Below are positions 12,847-25,538 of a stretch of 64,000 bases of DNA, piece after piece. The notes beneath the pieces were generated by a model that searched no databases, was not told the DNA's origin, and worked only from the letters and a program-made list of their open reading frames with translations. The position numbers and the translations under genes are program-made. The stretch's first letter is position 1; every line of letters begins with the position of its first letter. Origin of the DNA: Diospyros lotus (taxonomy: Eukaryota > Streptophyta > Magnoliopsida > Ericales > Ebenaceae); contig NC_068349.1 in the NCBI RefSeq assembly GCF_014633365.1, positions 13,256,753 to 13,320,752 of the forward strand, given 5' to 3'.

Positions 12847-13092
12847 CATGGTGACACTTTTAAGTTTTAGATTGAAGAGAGCTGATATAGACTCTTAAAG
12901 TCGAACTTTTATATATTTGTACTTGATTTTGGATTATATTCTTACAAATCAATCTATATTCATCAGCAAAACATATTTTAAACCAAACTCATTTAATCAA
13001 ATGTTTGGTAGAAAAATTCTTAAATTTTTATAAAACTCAATTCATCTCCCTTCTTAGTTATTTTTTGGCCAACACTTTTAACTTTAATATTA

Positions 13093-15019
13093 GGGTAAAT
13101 TTCACAGGCCACCCCTCAAGTTTAGTGAAATTACAAACCATCCTTGAGTTTTCAAAAATGGTATAGACCTTCCCTAAAGTTAATTAAGTATAAAAATTAA
13201 TTATTTTACCCTTGAATTTAAACAATTTCTTCTCTATCTCTCTCTCATTTATCTTTTTCTCTCTTCTTTAGTGGTTTTTCAATGATCATATCATCTTATT
13301 CCTTTATCATTTCCATCAGTCGAAATGACCCTTGAAGTTTGGTTGATAATAGATCGATCTCTCTCTCTCTCTCTCTTTCTCCACTGGTTTGTGTTTCCAA
13401 AGATTAATTTATCGAAAAATCAAATCTAGAAACCCATTTCAATTTCTATAAAATTTGATTTATTCATTGTTTTTTTCTCTAGAACCATCGCCATTGCTAC
13501 CTATCACAATGCTAGTTAGAAAGAAAAAATAAATGGGAAAAAAATGATGGCCAACATGCAAGAACTCAAAAGAGTCCATGGAGAAAGATGCAACGCAACA
13601 GGGCCGGCCCTGAGATTATAGAGGCCCTAAGCTAAATTTTTTATGGGGCCCTCTCTGATTATATTTAAAAATAAAATTAATATAAATAAAAAAATTATTA
13701 TATAAAATTCACAATATTTTACTTTAAATTTACTTTTTTAGTAGTTTTAGATGAAAAATCAATAATTAAACTATTATTATTAATTTATTCTAACATATAT
13801 TTTTCAATAGACATAATCGTCAATCCATTAGTGTAAATTCACTAATAAGAGAGAGATCACAAATATTGAAATATAAATACAAAATTAATTGGTAATTTAA
13901 GAGCTAATAAAAAAAAATCAAAAGATATAACTGATAAATCACACAACGAGATGATGAGAACGAAAATGGAATCACTAAAGAGAATGCATAATTATGAAAT
14001 CAATTGGATTGAAGACCTATACTTGTGCAAATTGATGACAGATGCAATGATAATGGATGGATAAAAAATTGAGAAGGAGTGGAACTGAGGAAGACGATGG
14101 AGTTGTGACCACTCCTAGATGCATGAAAATAGTTGTGATACAATCATATAAGAAAGAGATTGAGATTAATTAAAAATGCATGGAATAGTTGTGAAGGGAT
14201 GGGTGCTACTACCAGACGCAATGGAATTGATTATTAATAAAGGAATGTGAGAAATTTAGATTAATTAAAAATTATATTGATACTCATGGGATTAATTATT
14301 GATAAAAGAAATGTGAGATATTGAGATTAATTAAAATTTTATATTGGTTTAAAATAGGCATAGGCCCCGACGTCTCTTTTATTTTTAAATTTATTATTTT
14401 TAATTAATTTTATTTTGTTAATTAACTTAAAATTTGAAAATTAAAATGGGCATAGACTGCCTATGCCCAGGGCCGACCTTGAGCGCAACAAACTCATGTG
14501 AGACATGGTTCTTCTTTTTCTTTTTTTTTTCTCTTCTATCTCTTTGTCTTGAAATAAAATTTTGAATTTTCTAAGTAGAAACATATATCTAGGTGGGTTT
14601 TTTCCTTTTAAAGGAGATAGGGAAACCCATAAATAGGTTTCAAACTTTTCTGGGTTTATCTTTCAAAATTGAAACGTAGATTTGAATTTTTTTTTTAATT
14701 TATAGGTTCATTAGGTTTTGGTCGTTCAAAGAAAAAACCTAGATCTAGTTTTTTAGTTCAAAAGTTTAAATTGGGGTTTTTCTTTACCCGATAATAGCCA
14801 TCACTTGTAATTTTTTTTTTATTTATTTTTCTAAAATTACAATAGAGAAATAAGAGATATTTTGAGAATTTAGAAAAAAGTTAATGGTGCTTAATTAGAG
14901 GGAGAGTGACATGGATGTAACCATGAAATTAAATGCAAGTCTGTGCCATGCATTTTTTAAAATACGCAAGTGATTTGTGCAATTTTACTAAATTAAAGGA
15001 TAGTATGTGAAATTTATTC
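13093..15019. mobile_element. Mutator-like element with long terminal inverted repeats
   Basis: The left end (GGGTAAATTTCACAGGCC...) pairs with the reverse complement of the right end (GAATAAATTTCACATAC...) over roughly 70 bp. Flanks TTAATATTA (13084-13092) and TAAATATTA (15020-15028) form a 9-bp duplication with one change, the Mutator size. No transposase frame is visible, so it is non-autonomous. A hAT element sits inside (13599-14481). CT-rich tracts near 13225-13260 and 13360-13380 belong to its interior. Confidence 0.65.
13599..14481. mobile_element. hAT-like MITE nested in the Mutator-like element
   Basis: The ends are CAGGGCCGGCCCTGAG and, on the opposite strand, CAAGGTCGGCCCTGGG, typical GGGCCGGCCC termini of plant hAT MITEs. 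Flanking copies of 'a(a/g)cgcaa' give an approximate 7-8-bp duplication. The interior is AT-rich with no transposase frame. A small palindrome (GGCATAG ... CTATGCC) lies near the right end at about 14447-14467. Confidence 0.65.
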
Positions 15020-15346
15020 TAAATATTACAACACACTTTAAATAGGTTTATTTAATAATTATCCTAACAATAATATACGGTTACACAAGCACTGTATACG
15101 CTCAATTTATAATTATTATTATTATTATTTTTTTTTTTGATAGCGCGTTGAAGGATGATGTATCCTAAAATGGTACACTTGTCTGCAAGCAAATAAGGTG
15201 AGTCAATTTTTTATTTTTATTTTTTTCTTTTGGTCACTGTGACACGTATGGGTTAGTTAAGAGGAGTCATTGTTACATGGACTGTTATTTATTTGAAGGA
15301 AGCTGTGACTCAGCAACGGCAAGGAACATCATCCTAATAATTTTAT
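15020..15346. other. spacer
   Basis: No gene or clear element is seen. It holds a T tract (15130-15139) and ordinary AT-rich sequence. Confidence 0.5.
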
Positions 15347-15776
15347 GGGCAAATAGTACCAACCCAAAAAAAAAGGTTAAATCTTTTCATAAATTTATCC
15401 AAATATTTTAATTTTGATAATTATATCATAATTAAATATAATTTTATTCAACAGCTAAAATTAATTTGAGAAGCGTGTGTTATTGCTAACATGATAAGTC
15501 ACTTATCATAAAAAAAAATATAAGTGAGATCCATATGTACACATATGAGTGAGACCCATATGAATAATTTTATTTTTATATATATATATATATGTAAATT
15601 TCACTCATATATTTTTTTTTATTAACAAGAGTCGTGCCACATCAGTAATTAATTTCAAGTGTTAGATAAAATTGCACTCAATTGAGTCAAGTGGGATATA
15701 TTTACTAAAATTAAAAAATTTGGATAAATTTGTAAATTTGCAAAAAAAAAATAAATTTTGTTTTTGCCATTTGCCC
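15347..15776. mobile_element. Mutator-like MITE with perfect 9-bp duplication
   Basis: This 430-bp sequence starts GGGCAAATAGTACC and ends CATTTGCCC. TAATTTTAT occurs on both sides (15338-15346 and 15777-15785). Its arms are imperfect inverted repeats of well over 100 bp (for example 'aaatttatccaaatatttt' near 15390 against its complement near 15720). It has no coding capacity. Confidence 0.8.
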
Positions 15777-15785
15777 TAATTTTAT

Positions 15786-18700
15786 TTCTCAATCCTTAAT
15801 CCCTTGTGCTTGCTTCCTTGCCGCTACATCAAAATTCATTGATTATTACATCTTGGTTATAAAAATGTTCACAGGACCTGTCAACAGCATGGCTCAACTG
15901 TATTTGGGAATAAATGTTCAAAAAGAAAAGGGGTTGCCCCCTTTAACTTTTCTTTCTTTAAAAAACAATTTCAAAGCGACCAATAAAATAATGTGTTGGT
16001 TTTGAACTCTATGGGTATTAGTACATTTATTATCTAAAATATTTAAGAGAATTCTATTAAAAAATATTTAAGACAAGATCTTTAATTTTAATCCTTATAT
16101 CTCTGAATCTTACGACAAACCACCAAATAACTTAAAAATACTAAATTTTAAGACTCTAAAACTTTAAAGTTTATTATTCAATATAATAATTAAGTTATAA
16201 CATATATAATAATAATATTATTATTATTATTGTGTAGCTATAATATAAAGTCATCAAAACTTGGTAACCAAGTAAATTATAAATCACACACTTATAAGTT
16301 GTAAGTAACTTTTAAGAAATTAAACCTTATCCATCCCATGAAGTATAGGTGGCAGCATCAGCCTTTATAGCACCTAGCAAATGTTCTTGACGAAGGGTGC
16401 AAAAGGTTGATTAATGCTTGAGCGTGATCATTATAATGGAGCGTTCTCTCTCTGTTTGATGGAAAGCAATATATATGTACTTGAATTTATAGCTTTGACA
16501 TGAAGAAATATGGAGTAGAGAGAAAAAGAAGAGATTAAACAAGTAATTAGGGGAAGAAATGTACAACATCTAGTCATAACTAACCTGTGACCTTTTAGCT
16601 GTTCATTCAATTCGCCATTGACATGCAAATGGACTTTCCCCCACCTTGACCTAACTCATCTTCTAATTAATTTGTTTCCCCCCCTCCCTCTCTGAAGGCA
16701 CATAAACATTGACCACCACAATACAACATATAAGTTATAGTTTTATTAACTCAACTTTATATATATATATATATAAAGTTAATATGTTATTCGACACGAG
16801 CTAATAAAGAAATGGTGTGTGAGTCTCACCACTCCTATAAAGTCTACATCTTTTCTCTCAAATTGTTTACGTCGAATAATTATTATATTACTTGATGTAA
16901 ATAATATAACAATTATATATATATAGACATATATTTTATTTAATTTTCAATACCGAAGGGAACACCATTATGTTTGCTTTGGTTTATCAATATATTTTGG
17001 CAAACTACTTTTTGGATAGAAATAAAAATATTTTATATTTATCAAAATTTAATTATTTAGACAAGGAATTAAACGTATAGATACACATAAAGTATTATTA
17101 GTTCTTTGGATTACGCAGAATATTCTGATCCCCAAATGACAAGTAAACAAGCTATTTTAACGCATACATTTTGTATATAAATGCAAAATTAATATTAATT
17201 TATATGATCCATTTTATATTTTCAATCTCTTTTTTAAAGTAGACGCCACGCCAAGCCACAAGCCAAGCCAAGCCACGAGCCAAGCCAAACATTGAAAAAT
17301 AAGAGAAAATATTCATACCAAACACCCCCCCCCCCCTCTTTAAAATATATATATATATATATATGCTCTTAAAAGAGGACAGGAATATGCCTCAGTTTTT
17401 GTTAAGATTTTTTACTTTATTTTATTATTATTTAATTAAGGTTCATGGACCCATATACAAAGATTGGAATAAAAATTAATGCGCGTGTCCCTTGCAAGCA
17501 ATTTAAGTTATCGGGACCGATGATCTTATCCTTTTTACTCTTAAAAAAATATTAAATATTTTCTATCATAAATAAACATAAAAATAAAAGAGTTATCATC
17601 TAACACATATAATAATAATAATTTAATAAAAGTCACCCCAACCAATCATTCAATTCAAACTTATCAACTAGCAGTACTATTGTTATGATAATATATATAT
17701 AGCACTAGCAATACTACTGTTGTCATGTGGGCTGTGGGCTAGATTGGATTAGACTAGACTAGACCAGATTCAATAGAGCCATTTGGAAATTGAAAAACTC
17801 TTGTGTTTGGCATTGTTAATGTAGCTTCTGCCTTCTTCTGGGTACAATCATAAATCATAATTAATATATATGATATGATGGTGAAATTAATAAATTAAGT
17901 TTGGGTCAATGTCTAGCTATAGATGGTTTCTGTTTTTCTTTTGAGTCAAAGGCTGGATGGTGAAATTCTTCGTTACAGATTAAGGACGTATATATGTCAT
18001 ATTATGGTCAAACTAATTTCCCCTCTCACTCAATGGTCCGACAGTTAAGTTTTAATCGCTTGCTGTAAGGTAAGAGAAGAGTGGAGTGAGCTGTTACGTG
18101 AATCTTTATTGGGTTTTATGATGATACCATTAGAATCTAATCACGTGGTCAAGATCAAGTCTAAAATGCAGATTAGATCGCTAATTAAAAACAAAATCCT
18201 GAATTACACTTTAATGACCCAAATAAAAAAAAGAAAGTTACCCCAAATTTGATAGGATCATCATCCCACGTTACAACTGAGATTTTTTATTCAATTTTAT
18301 TATTATTTATTTACTTATAGGATTTTAATTTATGGAACTTACTATTTTATTACACTTTTCTTCTTCTTCTTTTTTTAACCCAAAGCACGGATTTTAGTTC
18401 CATCAAATTTATCATGTTTTTTAATTTAGTGTTTTGGGTTGAGTTTTCCTAATCAAAATAAATTTTTATGGTATTTTATTTCCTCGTAATTGAGGTAATT
18501 AAATGAGTGATGTTAAACATGTGGACGGATTGTTTCAAACACAAGCCCTCCCAAGAACCTATCAAAGCCCATATGTCGGCCCATTGGGGAATATTCTTCT
18601 GATGCCAGCCCAGTTTAGTGGCCCAAAACTTTACTGGAACAAATAAACACCTTTGGGCCATGAAGTTAGGAAAACAAATCCAAAATGAAAACCCAACCAA

Positions 18701-21700
18701 AAAAATAAATAAATAAAATTGAAAACCGGAAAGACCAAAATAAAATTAATGCTATGAGGAGTTAACGCTTTTCTCGTTTTTTTTGGTAACTCAAACTTAT
18801 AACATGAACAACTAAATTTAACATTATGAGAAATAGCTGGTCAAGTTTTATATTAATTATTTCAATAAATATAGAGAATTTGCAAAGGATTAATTGCATC
18901 TGAAAATCAAGCATATATATATCACTGGTGACGACACATACAAGGTGACATCTTTCATATGTAAACAATGAAAAAGACAATATGGTTTACCATTTTCTTG
19001 GTTAGATATTCTCTGGAAACAGCTGAAGATGCCCTTTTTGACCTCTTGAAGTCTAAACTGATAAACTACGCACCCACTTGAAGATTCCATTAATTTAACC
19101 AAAGGAAAGTCCAAAAAGGAGGACAAATACATGCATCTTAATTAGATGTCAATTACAAGAGGAAAGCTATTATAAGCACCAATAATTAACACTAACGATT
19201 TTTTTGTTTTTAAATCTGTTGTGTTCTTTGGTCAATCCATGGCGGCTTCATGATTATCTATGAATTAGTGCTCAAATAATCAATTCAAAAAAAAATAATA
19301 CAAATTGTCGCCTTGATTAGCGACAAATGATGTAATTGTTTGGTCAACGGGAAAAACAACGTTGCCCAATGGGAATTAAATTTGGAGTTTGTTCTTCTCT
19401 CTTGTTCCGAAATCCAAACTTGGTATATATGCAAAGAGTTGACATGAAGTTGTTTTGCATAGTGATCATTCGGCCAAAGCAGCCAGCCAGCCAGCCAATG
19501 ATTCTGCTGCCGGCATGCACACAACAAAAACCATTGGAATTAACGTGAAAATTAAGTTCCATTCGATCATCAAACTCTCTGACACTGTTTTCTTCCAAAC
19601 ACTTGCTGTCGTTATCTTTCCATGATATCATTTTCTTAATTTCCTCACATTCTTGTAATATCCTAACTCGATTCCATTTCTTTGTTCTCTTGGACGTGTA
19701 AAAGGAAAACAGTTATCTCGTTGTGCTTTTGATCTATATGGGGATGATGGGGATGGGGATGGGGATGGGAATTGGGTCGTCTCTCAGAATCTTAGTTCCC
19801 ATTTGCTCAAGCAAAGGGACTGGGAAAAACCTCTTTCTGCATAGTAATTATCCGGCCAATTAAGTGGTTGTTGGTGTGGTTTACAACAAATGACATTGTA
19901 ATTGTCGATAAGTTAAGGTTAATTCATCGTATTGTTACATTATTTCCATCTCCATTTTATTTTTCTATATATATATATATGTGTGTGCGCGTGCGCGCAT
20001 GCTTTGTTGTTCGTCACATTTTTTAATTCTTTTTGTAACAATAGATTACCATCACTACGATATAATTTGTTTCGTCTCTTCTATATTCCATGCAGATAGA
20101 AAGCTTTTTTTCTTTTTTTTTTTAACCATGTAACTATCACTAAATAACTGTATAATTGTATATATATATATATCATCCATGCATGCTTGGAACATGTATA
20201 TACATCTATTAATGAAGCTAGCAGGCCACTCCACAACTTATATAATATAGATATAATTGTTTTTTAACCTTTGATATATGTAATGTGTATTTCTTTCTTC
20301 TTCTTTTTTTTCAAAAATATATCGATTCGGCTATTCTTTAACTGGGTGGGTTCGGACTAAATCAAGCACTTTTAAAAATATCATTATTCTAAGAAGAGTA
20401 TATGAAACTTGAGAGGCATAAAGAGCATGTGTGCATCAAAGCCCAAGTTAGATATTTCTCTTCAGGGTGAGCTTAAGGGCAGCATCACCCAACAATGCAG
20501 AAGCGATAGGGCTTTGTAAACTTGTTAACTAAATTGAGTATATTAAGCTAGCTATCTAAATGTTTCGAGGAAATCTGATGCCATTTAACAAAATGGTGAC
20601 TGTTCTGTTCATCAAATGGGAAGTTAAAAAGAAAAAAGAAAATTTAGATTAATTGATATTCCTACAACCCATATTAATTGTTTAGATCCTTATTAGTTGA
20701 CTGCTGCGATGCTTCAATCTCCAAACACAGAAAAATTAAGTGAAAGACATCAAATGGTAGCAAACAAAGTAGTCGAAAAAGCTGCAAAGAAGCTCCTTGT
20801 CTTTCTCCCAACAGCCCATTCAAATTGCACCAACTAGTGAAGAAGAAAGAATATAAGTGTCAGTGTACACATTACAAAGCTAGCTACGTGACAGGATTAA
20901 CAGCCATTAATTAACTTAATTTGTCTTATATGCAAGTGTTTAATTTTTAAGGGCTCTCTGGCTGCCAATGGCTTATTTGGTGTCTTCTTCTGGTAGGTAG
21001 CTAGGGGAATATTGAGTATTGAGACCTGAGAGAGTTTCCTGGAACCTAATCATTGTCTTACGTACTTAAGTGAATCTTTCCATGACAATAGTACAACATG
21101 AAAGCCATTCATTATCACAATCTAAGTACGTAGCACCAAGTTTTTTTTTTTTTTTCTCTCTAATCGTGTGAAGGAAAACGGTTATTTTAAACGAATTGAT
21201 AGTCAATTAACTATCATTGACAACTCCTTTGGACCCTCTAAATTTGTCTCCACATATATAGGAATCAAAATGCCAATGCACCACCATCGCTTCTTAATTT
21301 ATTGGCACTTAAGCTACAATCAGTTACATATATAGCATTACATATATATCCACTATTAACTTGGACATAAATGAATTAATTGAAATGATCAAACAGTGGG
21401 TACCAATTTGAAATCATCTAATCAATCCAGATCGACTTCAACTTAGTTTTGATAGGCTAATTATTAACGAGCATATAACATATCGAATCTCACATTGAGA
21501 GTCGTACTGATGATAGATTTGAGTAAATTAAATTAAAGCTTGATTTATTATTAATTACTTGATCATTTTATAAACTTTATGGATGAATTCTTATGGTTGT
21601 CTGATATGATTCCAAGTCCATCTAGCAAGCTTTTAAGCAGCGTGAAAAGTTCTTCTTTACAGTTGAGAGTCTTCTTTTCCTATAGAAATAATTTCTTAGA

Positions 21701-22526
21701 GAGAATGGAAGAATCAAAAGTACATTCTTTATTCTATAAATTGCTTTCTTTATCTGCTAATGTTAATATAGTATTCCTCTTAAACTGGATATATATATAT
21801 ATATATAATATAATGGAAAACAAACTTTAGAATAGGAATCTGGAAAATCAAGGAGAGAGAATATATAATTTTAGCTCTGCAGCCCTCCACGTACACATCT
21901 ACGAGGATTGGGGCCTAATTAAGGATCAAAAGCTTTGTGATACTTTAAATAGAAAATTAATTTTTTTGGGTACAATTAATGTCTTTTAATTAAAATAATA
22001 ATTGTTCCAATTGCACCAAGTTTAATATTATATGTGTGTGTGTTGACTCTTTATCTTTGAAATTGAAGTTTAATATTACAACCACGTCATTCTACATCTA
22101 TATATTAATATCATGCATATTATTTTAATGGTATTTTTATACAAAACTTTAAAGATATATACAATGGCTTTAGGCATAATAAGGATTAGAAGAACAAACC
22201 AACTTGGTGGGAAATGAAGTTTTGGTAGCCATGCATGCCTTTTGTAACTTGGATTTGAGTGAAATGGAATATATATGTAAAGTAGTTTATAATTAGGAAT
22301 CAATCTACAAGTTTGAAGAGTATATACATTATATATTAGAGGAGTAATTAAGGGCAGCAAACCCAGTTGACTCATGGAGATTCATGAGCAATAATATAAT
22401 AGTGTCTTTGAATATATGCCGCCAGCTTGGTAGCTGATGCAGTGTACAAATTGAGACCACAGACAGTCACCACATTAGTTTTTGTTTTTTATAAAGTAGA
22501 AAATCATACTTTCATATAATTATTAA
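15786..22526. other. long AT-rich intergenic region
   Basis: About 6.7 kb with no convincing exon on either strand; all open frames are short and lack codon structure or family resemblance. It holds (TA)n tracts (for example 16761-16777, 17346-17365, 19968-19980), an AAGCC-type minisatellite (about 17245-17290), a C homopolymer (about 17323-17336), a GGGGAT run (about 19738-19770) and a pair of duplicated phrases at 19.3-19.9 kb. Confidence 0.6.
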
Positions 22527-22806
22527 TTAGCGACAAAAATTGATAAATATCTCTAAATATAGCATTATGTGTCTCTAAATCATTCAATACGTGATAATAA
22601 TAATAATAAACCATAACTTAACGTAAATTAAACAAACAAGGGTAGATGTATCTGTCTAATTTGCCATATCTGTGCTATATATGTGCCATATTTGCTTACA
22701 TCTCTCATCGTACGTTTAGCTTTTTATTATTATTATAGAGACATATATTACATAATTTTGAGACATATAATAAATATTTCAAGACATTTATTAATTTTAT
22801 CTCTAA
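22527..22806. mobile_element. MITE-like inverted repeat
   Basis: TTAGCGACAAAAATTGATAA at the left pairs imperfectly with the reverse complement of the right end (TTAGAGATAAAATTAATAAA); the similarity continues for about 50 bp. Flanks carry 'taa' on both sides, a possible 3-bp duplication. There is no coding capacity and the superfamily is uncertain. Confidence 0.45.
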
Positions 22807-24730
22807 TAATTATATTTATTTACTTTTAAAGGACAAATTTTCTTTTGTGGTGATTCATTCATATCTCTTATAATAAAAATATTAATCTCATCATTAATTA
22901 CAGCCATTTTGGTATAGAAATTATATTATGTAAGAATATATGCTTCACTGCAGATGCTACTTGCAGCTTGGTGATGCAAAAAGGTGCATGGATGTTGTGA
23001 TTGACGTTACAAACTTGGCTGCCATATATATATATATATGGGTTATTTATTTACTAAGTATTTAAAATATAGCTCATGTCTCTATTCTTAATTAAATATG
23101 ATTCTTTTAAAATTTATGTCAATTTTAAATGATTAATTAGGGCTTATTTTAGTAAATATTCAAATAAATTTTATCTTTATAATTTAAAATTTTAAACTTT
23201 TTATAATTATTTTAATTTTTAATAAGTAAATTAGATCCATTTATTGGTACATTGTCATTCTTATTCAGGATTGAATCCTGTTTGGGTTTCAATTAAAGAT
23301 TAAAGAGAAGGAGATAGATGGAGGAACCCTATTATTGCTGCTCCCGTTGTGAGAAAATGAGAAAGAGAAAGAGGCTAAATATATATTTTAGTCCTTATAT
23401 TTATATATGTTTATTTAAATATTTAAATTTTTTGTTATTTCAAAAACACATAAACTATATATAATTTTGACTAAATTGTACAACTAAATTTTTTATTATT
23501 TTAATTACACCCTTGAATTCGATATTCTCAATAAATTTGTTAGAATATGTAATTGACTCGAAATTATATAGTTCAATGATATAATTAATTACAACAACAA
23601 CAAAATTTAGGGAGTGCAATTAACTCAAAATTATAAGTTTAAGTGTGTATTTAAAATAACAAAAAAATTGAATATCTAAAAAAAAAACATACTATGAAGA
23701 TTAAAATATATATTTTGTGCAAAAAAAGAAGTTATCGTTCAAAAAGAGAATGGTTGATAGAAAATAATGAGGTTATTATTAAATATCTCAACCTTTACGA
23801 ATTCTTTCTTATTTTCAAAACTTTCATTCATTTGTTTTTCAATTTTTGTTATTTATATTTTCTAAATACACTAGAGATTGTTCTTCTAAACAACACTTAA
23901 AAAGATTTAACTCTAATTGCCTTGTCTTTCCAAACTAACCTCTTTTACTTGGTTTAATTGTAGGGTTTTTGTATGTATACTCATTTTCACAAATTAAACT
24001 CAATTTAATGCATAATTCATATTAAAAAGTCTAAAATTTGATTTGTTTTGAAATGCCGAATTTAGCTATATTAAAAAAAAAAAAAACTATTCACGTGTCA
24101 CAACCATAAATCTTTAAAATTAAATTTTAAATCACTATAATTCCAATATGAACGTAAAGGTTATCTATTTTCTCCAAGCTAAAATGATATGTCTTCAACA
24201 AAAACTTACCTCATATAATAGGTTTAGCATGCTCAAGACAATTTAATATTACCAAAATAAAACTTATATATGGTCCTAATATATCACATAAAATATACAT
24301 AGCATCCATAAAACATACATACCAAAAAATATATATGAAACTTTCTAACAAAGCTTCGAAAACTTCATTTTCCTTAGAATCAATTACCTCACTTGGAATA
24401 TTTGAATATTATAAGAGATAAATCCAAGTCATAAAATAAACCTTTTAACTGAGGAATTCCCAAAAGCATTTATATAAAATTTATGCATGAAAAAGAATGT
24501 AAATTTCTACCCTATAATGTCACTTGTAACTGTGTCGACATGTCTCTAAAAGTTTTCTCAATTGGTGCCTTAAGTGCCTCTTGGAAGGTTCCTAACTTAT
24601 TATCTTGAGCCTATGCAACATAGAACAAAATAACATGAACATACATAATTATAGATGCAAATGAAAAACTAAATAAAGTACATTTTTAAATGGATTTTCA
24701 TGCAACACACACGTAAAAAAAAAAAAAAAA
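22807..24730. other. AT-rich intergenic region with a MITE
   Basis: No gene is visible. The MITE at 23405-23692 is listed separately. The rest is anonymous AT-rich sequence ending in an A tract (24715-24730) next to the solo LTR duplication. Confidence 0.55.
23405..23692. mobile_element. MITE-like element with long imperfect inverted arms
   Basis: The arm around 23415-23460 ('aaattttttgttatttcaaa') pairs with the reverse complement of about 23640-23690 ('caatttttttgttatttt'). The similarity extends inward to the 'taaattttttatt' and 'aattacaccc' phrases, giving arms of about 120 bp. No target duplication could be fixed. Confidence 0.45.
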
Positions 24731-24735
24731 ACTAT

Positions 24736-25533
24736 TGTTATAGTCATAATATAACAATTGAAACTTATTTGTTTTGAGGAAACTCAACATAAAGTTAGTA
24801 GGGTTAGGCGAAAGAGCAAAGTCTGCTTGGAGAAGGTCATTCGACAAGATCTTGTGGAAATGTGGCTCTGGAAGGATCTTCGGGGCTTTTGTAGTTACAG
24901 AAGGGTCTTCCAAAGGAATTATGAAGGGGTCTTTCCCGATGGGGTCTTCGGGAAAGCTTTTGGTCTTCCAATCTTTTGATCTGCAAGGTAGAAGACAGTT
25001 AAAAAGCACATGGAGATCTCTCCTGTGTAAACCCTTTAATACCTAAATCATATATAGTCATGGTGTAGAAGAGGTTATGCAGATGTAGTACAATGCAGAT
25101 GGTGCCTTTGGAAAAATACGAACTCTTTAAAGGAGGTGTGCACAGAAAGTTAGAAAAAAGGTCTTCAAATCTAGGGGAAAGGCCAGGGGGTATTTATATC
25201 CCTCGAAGGATTAGGACACGTGGCACACATCCACGACAGTACGTGACATGACTCTTCAAATAAAGGTGTTCAACCGTTACTAGGTTAAGCTTCGGGAAGA
25301 CCTTGGGCCAAGGCTTCAAGAAAGCTACCCTCGAAGGGTCTTGAAAAGGCTACCTAAGCCTTGGGGGAACTATTTCTCGAAGGGTATTCGAAAAGGTACT
25401 TGGATTTTCAGGAAATAAGGCCCCCAAAGACCCTTCTGAAAAAAAGATACTCTCATAGGCTCGAGCTAGCTTTTTCGAAAAAACTCTCCCAAATGCCCCT
25501 CGAAGGATACCTCAGAGAGAGTATATTACAACA
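24736..25533 (-). mobile_element. solo LTR, minus orientation (family C)
   Basis: This 798-bp sequence starts TGTTATAGTC and ends ATTACAACA, flanked by a perfect 5-bp duplication ACTAT (24731-24735 and 25534-25538). On the minus strand it has a TATA box GGGATATAAATACCCC near 25190-25205, so U3 lies to the right. The U3 part is full of short 'CTTCGA' / 'CCTTCGAGGG' words. Open frames here (24698-25046) are not genes. Confidence 0.82.
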
Positions 25534-25538
25534 ACTAT

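Larger units (their letters stand above)
10353..13074 (+). mobile_element. solo LTR (family B) interrupted by a hAT element
   Basis: The right end is clear: the sequence finishes with an LTR-like 'caattcatctcccttctta...TTGGCCAACA' at 13074. The best left end is TGATTACTGAACA at 10353, giving flanks CATTT (10348-10352) and CTTTT (13075-13079), one mismatch. Removing the hAT insertion leaves about 1.67 kb. A TATA-like GTTATAAAAGAG at about 11580 gives plus orientation. Many copies of a GTCGACCAAA / GATCGACC word between 10535 and 10970 are typical of LTR U3 repeats. The left boundary is an inference. Confidence 0.55.
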
